A stretch of 34,196 nucleotides of DNA from CAYRVF01 sp964427535 (GTDB taxonomy: Bacteria > Chloroflexota > Ktedonobacteria > Ktedonobacterales > JADMIN01): positions 1 through 34,196 of the forward strand of contig CAYRVF010000051.1 in the NCBI GenBank assembly GCA_964427535.1. Direction: 5' to 3'. Under the pieces are notes generated by a model. It made no database searches, had not been told where the DNA came from, and saw nothing but the letters and a program-made list of their open reading frames with translations. How positions within the stretch are numbered: the stretch's first letter is position 1; each line of letters opens with the position of its first letter. A program made the position numbers and the translations under genes. Shown here piece after piece: positions 14,277 through 22,170 of this stretch.

Positions 14277-15932
14277 CTATTCGCCAGCGCCCGCGACGGC
14301 TGGAGTGATGACGTCAGGGGTCACTTCCTCGAAGTCGTGGGGCGCCGTCTCGTCGCGTCCGTCTGGCACGTGAATCATGCGGAACACGACGGTCAGCACG
14401 GCCGTCACGATGAGGTTGAGAATTACCGTGTAGAGCGCCGCATAGCCCGGCAGAACGTAGCTGCCGACGTGCAAGGGGTAGGTAGTACTAGGTGTCGATT
14501 GGGAGTAGTACATCCACGTGCCTGCGACCATGCCAACCGCCCAGCCGATGAGCAGCGCCCAGCGGTGGAAGAATCGCGTGTACAGGCCGATCACGAGCGC
14601 GGGCAGCGTCTGAATGATCCACACGCCGCCGAGAAGCTGGAGCTGGATGGCAAATTGCGCCTGGTTCGTGATGATGAACAGCAGCGCGCCGAACTTGATG
14701 ATCAGCGAGACCGTCTTGGCGACGGTCGCCTCTTCGTGCTCAGTGGCGTTCGGACGAATGTACTCCTTGTAGATGTTGCGCGTGAAGAGGTTGGATGCGC
14801 CGATCGACATGATCGCCGCTGGCACCAGCGCGCCAATCGCGATGGCGGCGAACGCGATGCCGACGAACCAGTCGGGGAATTGGCTCAGGAAGAGCGCCGG
14901 AACCGCGTAGTTGTTGTTGAAGGTCGGCTTGCCTTTCACGACCGTCGTGAAGGGTGCGCCGCTGAACTGCGGCAGTGCGTTCACGTGCGCGGCCAGCGCC
15001 ATAAACCCGAGCAGCGCGACGAGGCCCAGCAGGAACGAATATGCCGGCAGCAGCGCCGCGTTGCGTTTGATCACGTTGCGGCTGTTCGAGCTCAGCACGC
15101 CTGTGACGGAGTGCGGATAGAGGAAGAGCGCGAGAGCTGAGCCGAGCGCCAGCGTCGAGTAGGCCAGCATCTGGCCGACGTTCGTTACGCCGCCCTTCTG
15201 GGTGACGCCTTGCAGAATCAGCGAGAACGTGCTCGTCGCGGGTTTCGTGGCCTCATGCACCGCGGCCGTGTGGAAGATCGCGCCGTAGCCGCCCAGCTTG
15301 GCGGGGATGATGATGACCGCCGCGAGCACGGCGATGTAGATCAGCGCATCTTTGACGAGCGCAATCATGGCCGGAGCACGCAGGCCGCTGGTGTAGGTGT
15401 ACGCCGCGAGGATGACGAACGCGATGATGAGCGGCAGATCCTGGGCGAGCGCGCCGTTGCCGCGAATGCCCATCGCCGCGATGACGACCTGGATACCCAC
15501 GAGCTGCAGCGCGATATACGGCATCGTCGCCAGGATGCCGGTGATGGCGACCGCTAGCCCCAGAAGGCCGCTGCCGTAGCGCCCCCGAACGAAGTCGGCG
15601 GGCGTGATGTAGCCGTGCTTGTGAGCGACGCTCCATAGGCGAGGCATGACGAGGAAGACGAATGGATAGGCAATGATGGTGTAGGGCAGAGCGAAGAAAC
15701 CGCTCGCGCCAGTGGCAAAGACAAGCGCGGGCACCGCGATGAAGGTGTAGGCGGTGTACAGGTCGCCGCCCAGGAGGAACCACGTGACGACGGTGCCGAA
15801 GCGCCGCCCGCCGAGGCCCCATTCGTTGAGCTGATTGAGGTCGCCACGCCTCCACCGTGCGGCGACAAATCCGAGGACCGTGACAAACGCGAAGAGGACG
15901 ATGAAGACGATCAGGGCCGTCCAATTCACCAT
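14277..15932 (-). CDS. Sodium:solute symporter (SSS family, monocarboxylate-permease type)
   Basis: A 551-residue inner-membrane transporter with about 13 hydrophobic helices and an N-terminal outward-to-inward start (MVNWTALIVFIVLFAFVTVLG). SSS landmarks include the WFLLGGDLYTAYTF region of helix 2, the YITPADFVRGRYGS segment and the helix ending AIMSIGASNLFTRNIYKEY. The family couples Na+ or H+ to uptake of small solutes. Together with the upstream DUF3311 gene this matches the pair known from monocarboxylate (acetate, pyruvate, lactate) permeases, so organic-acid uptake is the likely role. AGAGGAG precedes ATG 15932, and a terminator follows at 14219-14247. Confidence 0.9.
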   Translation of the reverse strand: MVNWTALIVFIVLFAFVTVLGFVAARWRRGDLNQLNEWGLGGRRFGTVVTWFLLGGDLYTAYTFIAVPALVFATGASGFFALPYTIIAYPFVFLVMPRLWSVAHKHGYITPADFVRGRYGSGLLGLAVAITGILATMPYIALQLVGIQVVIAAMGIRGNGALAQDLPLIIAFVILAAYTYTSGLRAPAMIALVKDALIYIAVLAAVIIIPAKLGGYGAIFHTAAVHEATKPATSTFSLILQGVTQKGGVTNVGQMLAYSTLALGSALALFLYPHSVTGVLSSNSRNVIKRNAALLPAYSFLLGLVALLGFMALAAHVNALPQFSGAPFTTVVKGKPTFNNNYAVPALFLSQFPDWFVGIAFAAIAIGALVPAAIMSIGASNLFTRNIYKEYIRPNATEHEEATVAKTVSLIIKFGALLFIITNQAQFAIQLQLLGGVWIIQTLPALVIGLYTRFFHRWALLIGWAVGMVAGTWMYYSQSTPSTTYPLHVGSYVLPGYAALYTVILNLIVTAVLTVVFRMIHVPDGRDETAPHDFEEVTPDVITPAVAGAGE

Positions 15933-16008
15933 GAGGTGCTCCTCTATCGGGATACTTCCACCGCTGGAAGACGATCTCCGCCACCTCGATGCGGCGGAGT
16001 GCGCAGTC

Positions 16009-16215
16009 CTACCTCGTCACGAAATACACCACTGCCGTGAGCGATGCGCTCACGATGACCCAGAGGAACTGATACCAGTAGAAGAACGGAATGCCTGCCA
16101 GCTCTGGAGTGACCGAATGATAGAACGGCACCCAGAGTGTCCCGATGAAGGGCAGGAGCAACAGCAGATACACCCACCTGTTGCCCTTCCTTCTTCCGAC
16201 CGCGCCATTGTCCAT
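16009..16215 (-). CDS. DUF3311 family small membrane protein (symporter partner)
   Basis: A 68-residue protein with two membrane helices (WVYLLLLLPFIGTLWVPFY and FYWYQFLWVIVSASLTAVVYF) joined by the family-typical loop SVTPELAGIPF. DUF3311 proteins are found directly upstream of SSS symporters and may act as an accessory subunit, though their role is not established. ATG 16215 is preceded by AGAGGAG nine nucleotides upstream; the longer open frame to 16398 is not favoured. The symporter starts 76 nt downstream with its own ribosome site, and both should be read from the promoter at 16329-16358. Confidence 0.88.
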   Translation of the reverse strand: MDNGAVGRRKGNRWVYLLLLLPFIGTLWVPFYHSVTPELAGIPFFYWYQFLWVIVSASLTAVVYFVTR

Positions 16216-16296
16216 GCTGCGAGCTCCTCTCGGAACTGACACTTGGTCCCCGGCGCCACTGCCGGGAACACGACTCGGCCGCACACGAACGCGGAT

Positions 16297-16325
16297 CACC
16301 AACCAAGCACAACACTGGTTTGGTG
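16297..16325 (-). promoter_or_regulatory. Operator-like inverted repeat at the symporter transcription start
   Basis: CACCAACCA (16297-16305) pairs with TGGTTTGGTG (16316-16325), leaving one unpaired base and a 10-nt loop. It lies just downstream of the -10 box of the DUF3311/symporter promoter, so it would overlap the transcription start. It could be a repressor site or a leader hairpin. Confidence 0.4.
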
Positions 16326-16328
16326 GAG

Positions 16329-16358
16329 ACAGTACACAACCATGTCGCGGTGCGTCAA
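16329..16358 (-). promoter_or_regulatory. Promoter of the DUF3311-symporter operon
   Basis: On the minus strand, TTGACG (16353-16358) and TACTGT (16329-16334) are separated by 18 nt. It overlaps the stop of the small ORF at 16355-16603 and lies about 115 nt upstream of the DUF3311 start. Confidence 0.5.
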
Positions 16359-16603
16359 GTAGCCTGCTCCTCCACGAGGCTTGCACTCGATACTCCATAG
16401 CGTGTGAGTGTGTCGTTGCTGCACTGCATGCAATGGGCCACCAGACTCAGTGGCCGCCGCCCCTGCGCGTTCTGTTCGAGTCGCTTGATGTCACTCCAGT
16501 CGAGCCACCCGCTCGCCGAGAGGGCATACCCTCGATACGACCAAGCCGCGCAATGCTCGGTCCTTGTTGGGTTATCGCTATGACTATGGCGCGTTAGGTA
16601 CAT
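16355..16603 (-). CDS. Small hypothetical protein (82 aa)
   Basis: An ORF with a natural-looking composition, unlike the arginine-rich shadow frames nearby. It includes SGWLDWSDIKRLEQNAQG and a HCMQC cysteine pair near residues 58-62. ATG 16603 is preceded by AGGGGC about five nucleotides upstream; a longer frame to 16960 overlaps the response regulator in antisense and is rejected. Nothing indicates a membrane segment. Codon use seems less GC-rich at third positions than in the flanking genes. I do not recognise it, and its reality rests only on composition, start site and fit between neighbours. Confidence 0.4.
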   Translation of the reverse strand: MYLTRHSHSDNPTRTEHCAAWSYRGYALSASGWLDWSDIKRLEQNAQGRRPLSLVAHCMQCSNDTLTRYGVSSASLVEEQAT

Positions 16604-16701
16604 CAGATGCCCCTGGGTAGGCGCCTGGGGGTGCTTCCGAGCTGGCGGCACACGGTCTTGGGCTGTTGACTGAGAGCGGCGAGGGAGGTGAAGCGGACCG
16701 A

Positions 16702-17082
16702 ATGACACGAGTGTTAATCGTAGACGACGATCAGGGCATCCGCGAAACGCTCCAATTCGCCCTTGAGGACGCCGGCTACTCTGTCCTCCACGCCGGCGAC
16801 GGGCTTGTCGCGCTCGACATCCTGCGCGAGGCGAAGGACTCTCTGGTCGTGCTTCTCGACCTGATGATGCCCAAGCTCGACGGCGCCGGAGTGCTGGGCG
16901 CGGTTGCGGGCGATCCAGGGCTTGTCTCGCGACATGGGTTTGTGTTGATGACGGCGACACACCGCACGCTCAGCCTGGCGTTCGTCAATCTGCTCAACAG
17001 TCTCTCCGTGCCCATCCTGCGCAAGCCGTTCGACATTGACGATCTGCTTCAGGTGACTGAGCGCGTGGCCGAACGCCTCTAA
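16702..17082 (+). CDS. Single-domain response regulator (CheY-like receiver)
   Basis: A 126-residue receiver domain with no output domain. The acidic pocket (VDDD, Asp8-Asp9), the phosphoacceptor Asp53 in LLDLMMP, the switch Thr84 in LMTAT, and Lys108 in the RKPF motif are all present. Such proteins act in phosphorelays, motility or by binding a partner protein. No histidine kinase is next to it. ATG 16702 is preceded by GGGAGGTGA about 10 nt upstream. The membrane-anchored lysozyme-fold gene lies 277 nt downstream with no evident link. Confidence 0.9.
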   Translation: MTRVLIVDDDQGIRETLQFALEDAGYSVLHAGDGLVALDILREAKDSLVVLLDLMMPKLDGAGVLGAVAGDPGLVSRHGFVLMTATHRTLSLAFVNLLNSLSVPILRKPFDIDDLLQVTERVAERL

Positions 17083-17358
17083 CAGCCATCCGCAAGACTC
17101 CCACGCGCGCCCGCACCCCGACTGGGTACTTCATGGCTAGCGCATCTCCGCAGAGTTGACCACCGCTCGTTTGAGTGTCATACCGGAAGTGGATGGACCG
17201 CTCTGGATGGCCGCTGGAAGGACTTCTCTCCTGATGGCTTCATTCATCGGACGTCTGTCGGTAGAATGAGAAGGTGCGCGAGAGGATAGCGTGCGGCTCA
17301 CGTTCACGGCTCTCTGGGGTGGATGTCGGCGGGAAACGCAGCAGGAAGGGGTGGAGGA

Positions 17359-18456
17359 GTGCCGGGAAAGCAGCCGCGGAAATCGCACCGAGACCGTAAC
17401 CAGCGACACTCGACCTCGCTCGAAGATGCGCTGAACGCCTCGCGACAGCACACGCTGCCCGTGCTCCCGCCACTCGACGCGTCGGAGAGCGATTACTCGC
17501 CGTATGGTCCTGGTTCGTCGTCGTCGACGCTCGGGCAGAACGTCCGTGAGCGCGGCGATGGCCGCCCGTCACGCTCGCTGTCCTCGGCACGGCATCAGGG
17601 GCCAGACACGATCTCGCGCCGGACCCTGCTCTCGCAAGCGGCGACGACACGTCACACCTCGCCACAGCATCCGCCGTATGAGCCAGATCGCGAGGGTTAC
17701 CCTCCACGCTACGGTCAGATCTCGACCGAGGGTAGCGGCGATGACCAGGCGCTCGTGCCGACACGGCAGGCGCGTGCCGTGGGCCAGCCCGACGGGGAGA
17801 ATCTGCCTGCCGTGCGCACCGCCCAGAGTAGCGCACTCGTCGTGACGGGGCAGGGCACATCGCAAGCGTTGCTGATTCCTGGAGCCGCCAAAGCGCCACG
17901 CGGGACCGGCTATGTGGTGCCGAAGCGCCGTGGTGCGCTCTCCTTCATGGCGCAGTTCGTCATTTCGATGGTGACTGCGGCGGTCGTGTTTAGCGCGGTG
18001 GCCGCCGCATCGCCGCTGCGGCAGTCTGCCGCGACGGGCGGGTCATTCCACAGCTACGCGAACGCCGTCCCCTGGATTCCAACGCCGACGCCTACCCCCT
18101 CGCCGACGCCGACACCTGTGCCCTTCGTGCCGCCCCCGCCGCCAGGTGGCTACAATCCCGGCCAGCAGGCGATCATCAACGAGATCACGGCGGTCTTCGG
18201 CCCCAACGCGAGCAATGCCCTTATTGTGGCGCGCTGCGAGTCGGGGTATGACCCGAACGCGTACAATCCGTATCCTATCGGTGGCAGCCACGCGTCCGGC
18301 GTGTTCCAGATCCTGTATCCGAGCACATGGAGCACCACGAGCTACAGCGGCAGCTCGCCATACGATGCCAACGCGAACATCCATGCCGCGTATCAGATCT
18401 TCTCGCGCGACGGCTATTCGTGGCGTGAATGGGCCTGTGGGGCTGGTCTGGGGTAG
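17359..18456 (+). CDS. Membrane-anchored lysozyme-fold / SLT-like transglycosylase domain protein
   Basis: About 365 residues in four parts. A polar Ser/Arg/Pro-rich N-terminus (1-190) is probably disordered in the cytoplasm. One membrane helix lies near 195-218 (FMAQFVISMVTAAVVFSAVAAA). A Pro/Thr spacer of alternating PT units runs near 240-262. The outer domain of about 100 residues has the lysozyme-like signature ARCESGYDPNAYN, with the likely catalytic Glu294, then SGVFQILYPSTW. It probably cleaves or binds peptidoglycan outside the membrane. GTG 17359 is chosen because AGGAAGGGG lies 7 nt before it; ATG 17323 in the same frame is an alternative. The domain is shorter than full SLT enzymes, so activity is unproven. 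Confidence 0.8.
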   Translation: MPGKQPRKSHRDRNQRHSTSLEDALNASRQHTLPVLPPLDASESDYSPYGPGSSSSTLGQNVRERGDGRPSRSLSSARHQGPDTISRRTLLSQAATTRHTSPQHPPYEPDREGYPPRYGQISTEGSGDDQALVPTRQARAVGQPDGENLPAVRTAQSSALVVTGQGTSQALLIPGAAKAPRGTGYVVPKRRGALSFMAQFVISMVTAAVVFSAVAAASPLRQSAATGGSFHSYANAVPWIPTPTPTPSPTPTPVPFVPPPPPGGYNPGQQAIINEITAVFGPNASNALIVARCESGYDPNAYNPYPIGGSHASGVFQILYPSTWSTTSYSGSSPYDANANIHAAYQIFSRDGYSWREWACGAGLG

Positions 18457-18463
18457 AGCCGCG

Positions 18464-18688
18464 CTATGCGGTCACGCGCCCTGATGGGGCCGGTCGGCGC
18501 CCAGGGCAGTGGCGCTCATGACGCGAGACGATGAGGCGGACCATTGCACGATCCATGCGATTGCGCAGCCGGAGGTCGGCGTTGTAGCGGGCGACCCACT
18601 CGGCGGTGCTCCGCACGTGCAGCTCTGTCCCCAGCTCGGCGCCGCAGGCGCGGCACTGACCAATAATCGGGACCGTCATCGACTCCAT
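18464..18688 (-). CDS. Small zinc-finger-like protein (74 aa)
   Basis: A short protein with CRACG (Cys12, Cys15) near the N-terminus and HERHC (His57, His60, Cys61) near the C-terminus, arranged so that a treble-clef or zinc-ribbon metal site is plausible. The middle helix is Arg-rich (NADLRLRNRMDRAMVRLIV). ATG 18688 has GGAGGAGG about eight nucleotides upstream, which is strong support for translation. It converges on the lysozyme-fold gene, with 7 bases between the stops. No family is recognised; the zinc site is inferred from residue spacing only. Confidence 0.6.
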   Translation of the reverse strand: MESMTVPIIGQCRACGAELGTELHVRSTAEWVARYNADLRLRNRMDRAMVRLIVSRHERHCPGRRPAPSGRVTA

Positions 18689-18802
18689 CGGGTCGCCCTC
18701 CTCCTCCTCCGCACACCGCTGGCGGTATTCCTGGCGCGTACCTATGCAAGGCGCATGCCGCTCTGTGGCGATTTCGCATGTCTAGGCGCCCGAACGGCGA
18801 TA

Positions 18803-20083
18803 TCATCGTGCGGAGGGATTCGGCGCCAGTGACTTCAGCGGCATCGAGTCATCGGCGAGCAGTGCCACGTCGAGCCGCGCACCCGACGCGATGAGCCGCT
18901 TGAGCGGCACCATGTCGCGCGGCCGGTTCACCAGGAGCCCGGCCCAGATGCGTCCGTCCACGAGGTAGAACGCCAGAAACGACCGCGTGGCCGGATCGCC
19001 GCGCACCACGAGTGTCTCCCATGTCGGTGCGAGACCGAGCATCTGAATCTTGAGGTCGTACTGATCGGACCAGAAGTAGGGTGTCGGGCGGTAGGGCACG
19101 TGCTGGCCGAGCATGTTGTGCGCGGCGGATTCGCCTTGTCGCAGGGCATTATCCCAATGCTCCAACCGGACGCTCACTGTGTCGTCGCTTGCCGGGAACG
19201 TGTAGGGCCAGCGGGCAAGGTCGCCCGCCGCGAAGATGCCCGGCACGTTCGTCTCGCAGAAGTGATCGACGGGCACGCCGTCGTCCAGCGCTATACCGGA
19301 GCCTTCGAGCCAGCCAGTCTCGGGCGTGACACCCACGCCCACTACTACCGTGTGACACGGAATCGTCGAGCCGTCCTGGAGGCGGATCGCTTCGACGCGC
19401 GCGCTTCCCTCGATGGCGGCTACCTCGGCGCCGAGACGAAGATCAACGCCGTGCTCACGATGGATTTCCGCGAAGAGCGTCCCCATTTCGGGGCCAAGCG
19501 CGCGCGACAACGGCACCGGCAGCATCTCGACGACGCTGACATCCAGGGCGAGTGCCCGGCACGCCGAGGCGATCTCCGCGCCGATGAATCCGGCGCCGAT
19601 GATGCCGATGCGGCCTGACTGCGCCTCTGCGGATGCGAGCGCCTGGCGCAGCGCGCGGGCATCGTCGAGCGAGCGCAGCGTCAGCACACCTGGCAGGTCA
19701 GCGCCCGGCAGGCGCAGGCGCCGGGGGCGGCTGCCGGTGGCGAGTAGGGCGGCATCGAAGGGAATCTGCTCGCCGGATTCGAGTTCCAGCCGCCGCGCGT
19801 CGATATCGAGCCCGGTGACGCGCACTCCCAGCCGGGTCTCGATGCGGTGTTCCGCGTAAAACTCGGGCGGCCGGAGCAGCAGCCGTTCCTCGGGAGTCTC
19901 CTCTAGCAGGTAGCTTTTCGAGAGGAGGGTCCGGTCGTAGGGGTGGACGTTCTCGGCGCCGCAAAGCACGATCTGCCCCTTGAACCCGTCGCGCCGGAGC
20001 GTTTCCGCCGCGCTGAGGCCCGCCAGACTGGCGCCAGCGATGGCGATCGTGCGCGGACCGCCCGAAGTCGTCCCGGATGCCAT
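18803..20083 (-). CDS. FAD-dependent NAD(P)H oxidoreductase, ferredoxin/rubredoxin-reductase type
   Basis: A 426-residue flavoprotein that should pass electrons from NAD(P)H through FAD to a small iron-sulfur carrier. The FAD-binding loop GASLAG (17-22) begins the first Rossmann fold and PYDRTLLSK follows. The NAD(P)-binding loop GAGFIG (163-168) starts the second. The second FAD motif GIFAAGDLA precedes a C-terminal reductase domain. The pattern resembles reductases of bacterial dioxygenase and P450 systems (BphA4-like). No ferredoxin or oxygenase gene is adjacent, so the partner is unknown. AAGGAG precedes ATG 20083. The start is 23 nt after the HTH-GAF regulator's stop, so the two probably form one operon. 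Confidence 0.88.
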   Translation of the reverse strand: MASGTTSGGPRTIAIAGASLAGLSAAETLRRDGFKGQIVLCGAENVHPYDRTLLSKSYLLEETPEERLLLRPPEFYAEHRIETRLGVRVTGLDIDARRLELESGEQIPFDAALLATGSRPRRLRLPGADLPGVLTLRSLDDARALRQALASAEAQSGRIGIIGAGFIGAEIASACRALALDVSVVEMLPVPLSRALGPEMGTLFAEIHREHGVDLRLGAEVAAIEGSARVEAIRLQDGSTIPCHTVVVGVGVTPETGWLEGSGIALDDGVPVDHFCETNVPGIFAAGDLARWPYTFPASDDTVSVRLEHWDNALRQGESAAHNMLGQHVPYRPTPYFWSDQYDLKIQMLGLAPTWETLVVRGDPATRSFLAFYLVDGRIWAGLLVNRPRDMVPLKRLIASGARLDVALLADDSMPLKSLAPNPSAR

Positions 20084-20106
20084 GCGATACGCTCCTTCGT
20101 TCGCAA

Positions 20107-21336
20107 TTATGCTTGTGTCAGGGCGTACGGCGCGGGTGGCTCGCGCGGGCTCGTGGCGAGCGCGAACGCACCCGCGAATGCCACGAGCAGCGCGTGCTCT
20201 GCCTCGCCCGCCGGGTACGATCGCTTCCACATCACTGCCACTCCCGCACGGTCGCCAGACGCCATGCGGACACTAGCGGCCAGGGCCGTGTGGACCGTGC
20301 CGTTCTCGGTCCACTGCTCCGAGACCAACGCATCGCCGGCGCATGCCTGGCAGGCGAGCAGCGGAAGCGCCGGATAGGTGGCGCGTAGGTCGAGCGAGCG
20401 GTCGAAGCCCAGAGCGCACACCTCGTACGCGCCCACCTCGCGCTGAAACAGCCGCCCCAGGTCGGCCAGATCGGCCGGGCTCACGCGACTGGCCGAGCCG
20501 CTCCCATGATGCGGACCGCCTGCGCGCAGCTCCAGCGCACGTTGCGTCAGGCGCTGGCTGAGTGTGAGGTAGTGTCCGAGTTGCTCGGTTTCCTGGGTCT
20601 GCGCGATCTTGAGCGCACGGAGTGCCAGCGCCAGCTCATCCGCCACGCCGCGCAGCAAAAGCAGCTCGCTCGCGCCGAATCGTCGTGGCGTCTTGCTTGC
20701 CGCGACGAGCACGCCAAGCACATCGCGCTCGTTGACGATCGGTGCGGCGACGTACGAGCGCACATCTGCCCGCCTGAGCAGACGGACTACGGCATCTGTC
20801 TGCAGGTGGGGATCGTGCGTGTCGGCGCGCACGACGACCTCGTGCAGGCGCTGCGCACGAATCGCCGCCTGTTCAGCATCCGGGCGCACGCGCTCATACT
20901 CGGGGAGAAACCAGTCGGGATACCCCCGGATCGCGACGAGTCGAGGCTTGTCGATGCGCGGAAAGGCGGCCGTGCGGATACCAATGCAGGCCATGGCGAT
21001 GCCAAGGCGCGCGTCACACAGGTGGCTCAGCGTCTCCTGGAACATGTTCTCCAGCTCGGCGCGACCGGCCAGGGCATGCGCTATTCTGACCAGCACGTGC
21101 GCATGGAGGGCGCTATCTGCCTCCGTGGTCGCGGGCTCCGATCGCAACCGCTCGCGGAATATCTCCAGCGTCTCCCGACGGAAGCGCAGGTGTCCGCCCG
21201 GCGTGACGGCGTCGGCGGGCAAGAGGTGCTTCCGCACGGCAAGGTGCAATGTCGAACGGTGGATCCCCAGCAACTCTGCTGCCTCTTGCGTCCCGTAAAG
21301 ACGCCCACACGGATCACATGGTTCGTGGTCAGTCAT
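20107..21336 (-). CDS. HTH (MerR/excisionase-like) transcriptional regulator with GAF domain(s)
   Basis: About 409 residues. The N-terminal 60 residues form a helix-turn-helix of the HTH_17 type (YGTQEAAELLGIHRSTLHLAVRKH, then a winged GGHLRFRRETLEIF). A GAF-like sensor domain covers about 80-240 (SYVAAPIVNERDVLGVLVAA is its typical core). The region from 270 to the end looks like a second, degenerate GAF domain, with two cysteines in LACQACAGD. GAF domains bind small ligands, haem or nucleotides, so ligand- or redox-controlled DNA binding is likely. GGGAG precedes ATG 21336; GTG three bases upstream is also possible. It likely regulates the co-transcribed flavoprotein. Confidence 0.8.
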   Translation of the reverse strand: MTDHEPCDPCGRLYGTQEAAELLGIHRSTLHLAVRKHLLPADAVTPGGHLRFRRETLEIFRERLRSEPATTEADSALHAHVLVRIAHALAGRAELENMFQETLSHLCDARLGIAMACIGIRTAAFPRIDKPRLVAIRGYPDWFLPEYERVRPDAEQAAIRAQRLHEVVVRADTHDPHLQTDAVVRLLRRADVRSYVAAPIVNERDVLGVLVAASKTPRRFGASELLLLRGVADELALALRALKIAQTQETEQLGHYLTLSQRLTQRALELRAGGPHHGSGSASRVSPADLADLGRLFQREVGAYEVCALGFDRSLDLRATYPALPLLACQACAGDALVSEQWTENGTVHTALAASVRMASGDRAGVAVMWKRSYPAGEAEHALLVAFAGAFALATSPREPPAPYALTQA

Positions 21337-21657
21337 CACTCATCTCCCACTGCCAGACACTCTACCCCACGACGCGCCGGCCCGTGCTCCTTCCCGACGC
21401 GCGTGCCCCGCATGCTGAGCCTCTCTCCAATCTGATGTGGATCGAAACGTACGACGGATTCGACGAATTGGGATATCGCATGTACGGTCGCTTAAGCACA
21501 ATACGGAGGTAGCACCGTTTTCTTCCTACCGAGGCATTGCTCGCCAAGGCTGGCGTCCGTCACCGTGGCAACGATCTCGCAAGAAGGATATCGGTAGGTG
21601 CGTGCTCACCCTCCGTCTGCGCCCCGTTGGGCATGTGGTAGCGAAAGGAACTTCCTC
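21337..21657. other. Divergent intergenic region between the HTH-GAF and KGG-repeat genes
   Basis: About 320 bases, AT-richer than its surroundings around 21430-21520. A 25-codon plus-strand ORF (21435-21512) reads like protein (MWIETYDGFDELGYRMYG) but has no ribosome site. GGTAG (about 21508) and CTACC (about 21531) could form a small hairpin. No clear promoter was found, though both divergent genes should start here. Confidence 0.4.
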
Positions 21658-22032
21658 GTGTCTGAAGAGCATGTGAAGTCGTCACACAATCAGCCAGTTG
21701 CCCCCACGGAACAACCGGTACGCCGAAAACCCGGCCCGCGTCCTGGCACCGAGGCGGCGAAGCGAGGCGGCACCGCCGCTCGCGAGAAGTATGGCCGCGA
21801 GTTCTACAGCAAGATCGGGTCGAAGGGCGGTTCCACGGTGCGCGAGCGCCACGGCTCGACCTTCTATACCGAAATTGGCCGTCGCGGTGGCGAGTCGACC
21901 AAGCGGAATCTGGGTGTCGAGCACTATTCGCGCATCGGCCGCATCGGTGGCCAGCGAGCACATGGCACTACCGACGAGAACGGCGAGCTGAATGTGCCGC
22001 AGGGCGATAATGGCGCCCGCGCCGCAGAATAG
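21658..22032 (+). CDS. KGG-repeat (general stress protein-like) small hydrophilic protein
   Basis: A 124-residue, highly charged, glycine-rich protein with three tandem repeats of exactly 20 residues. The GG pairs fall at 37-38, 57-58, 77-78 and 97-98. The consensus is roughly xxRExxGxxFYxxIGxxGG, e.g. TAAREKYGREFYSKIGSKGG and STVRERHGSTFYTEIGRRGG. This is the KGG / stress-induced acidophilic repeat motif of GsiB-like and con-10-like proteins, thought to protect cells in drought, heat or starvation. GTG 21658 is used because AAAGGA lies eight nucleotides before it; the frame is open further upstream. The N-terminus has a Pro/Arg-rich segment (RRKPGPRPG). Stress induction is inferred from the family. 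Confidence 0.85.
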   Translation: MSEEHVKSSHNQPVAPTEQPVRRKPGPRPGTEAAKRGGTAAREKYGREFYSKIGSKGGSTVRERHGSTFYTEIGRRGGESTKRNLGVEHYSRIGRIGGQRAHGTTDENGELNVPQGDNGARAAE

Positions 22033-22170
22033 CCCGCATACCCCGATGCCCCCGATTGTTTGACGGTTGCGTGGACCGAACGTCCGCAGCCTCCAATCTT
22101 TCTCGTAGTATAGCTCATGAATACCGGTCTGTCGCTGGCATCGGGACGAGTAGTTGCTTGATACGTCCGG

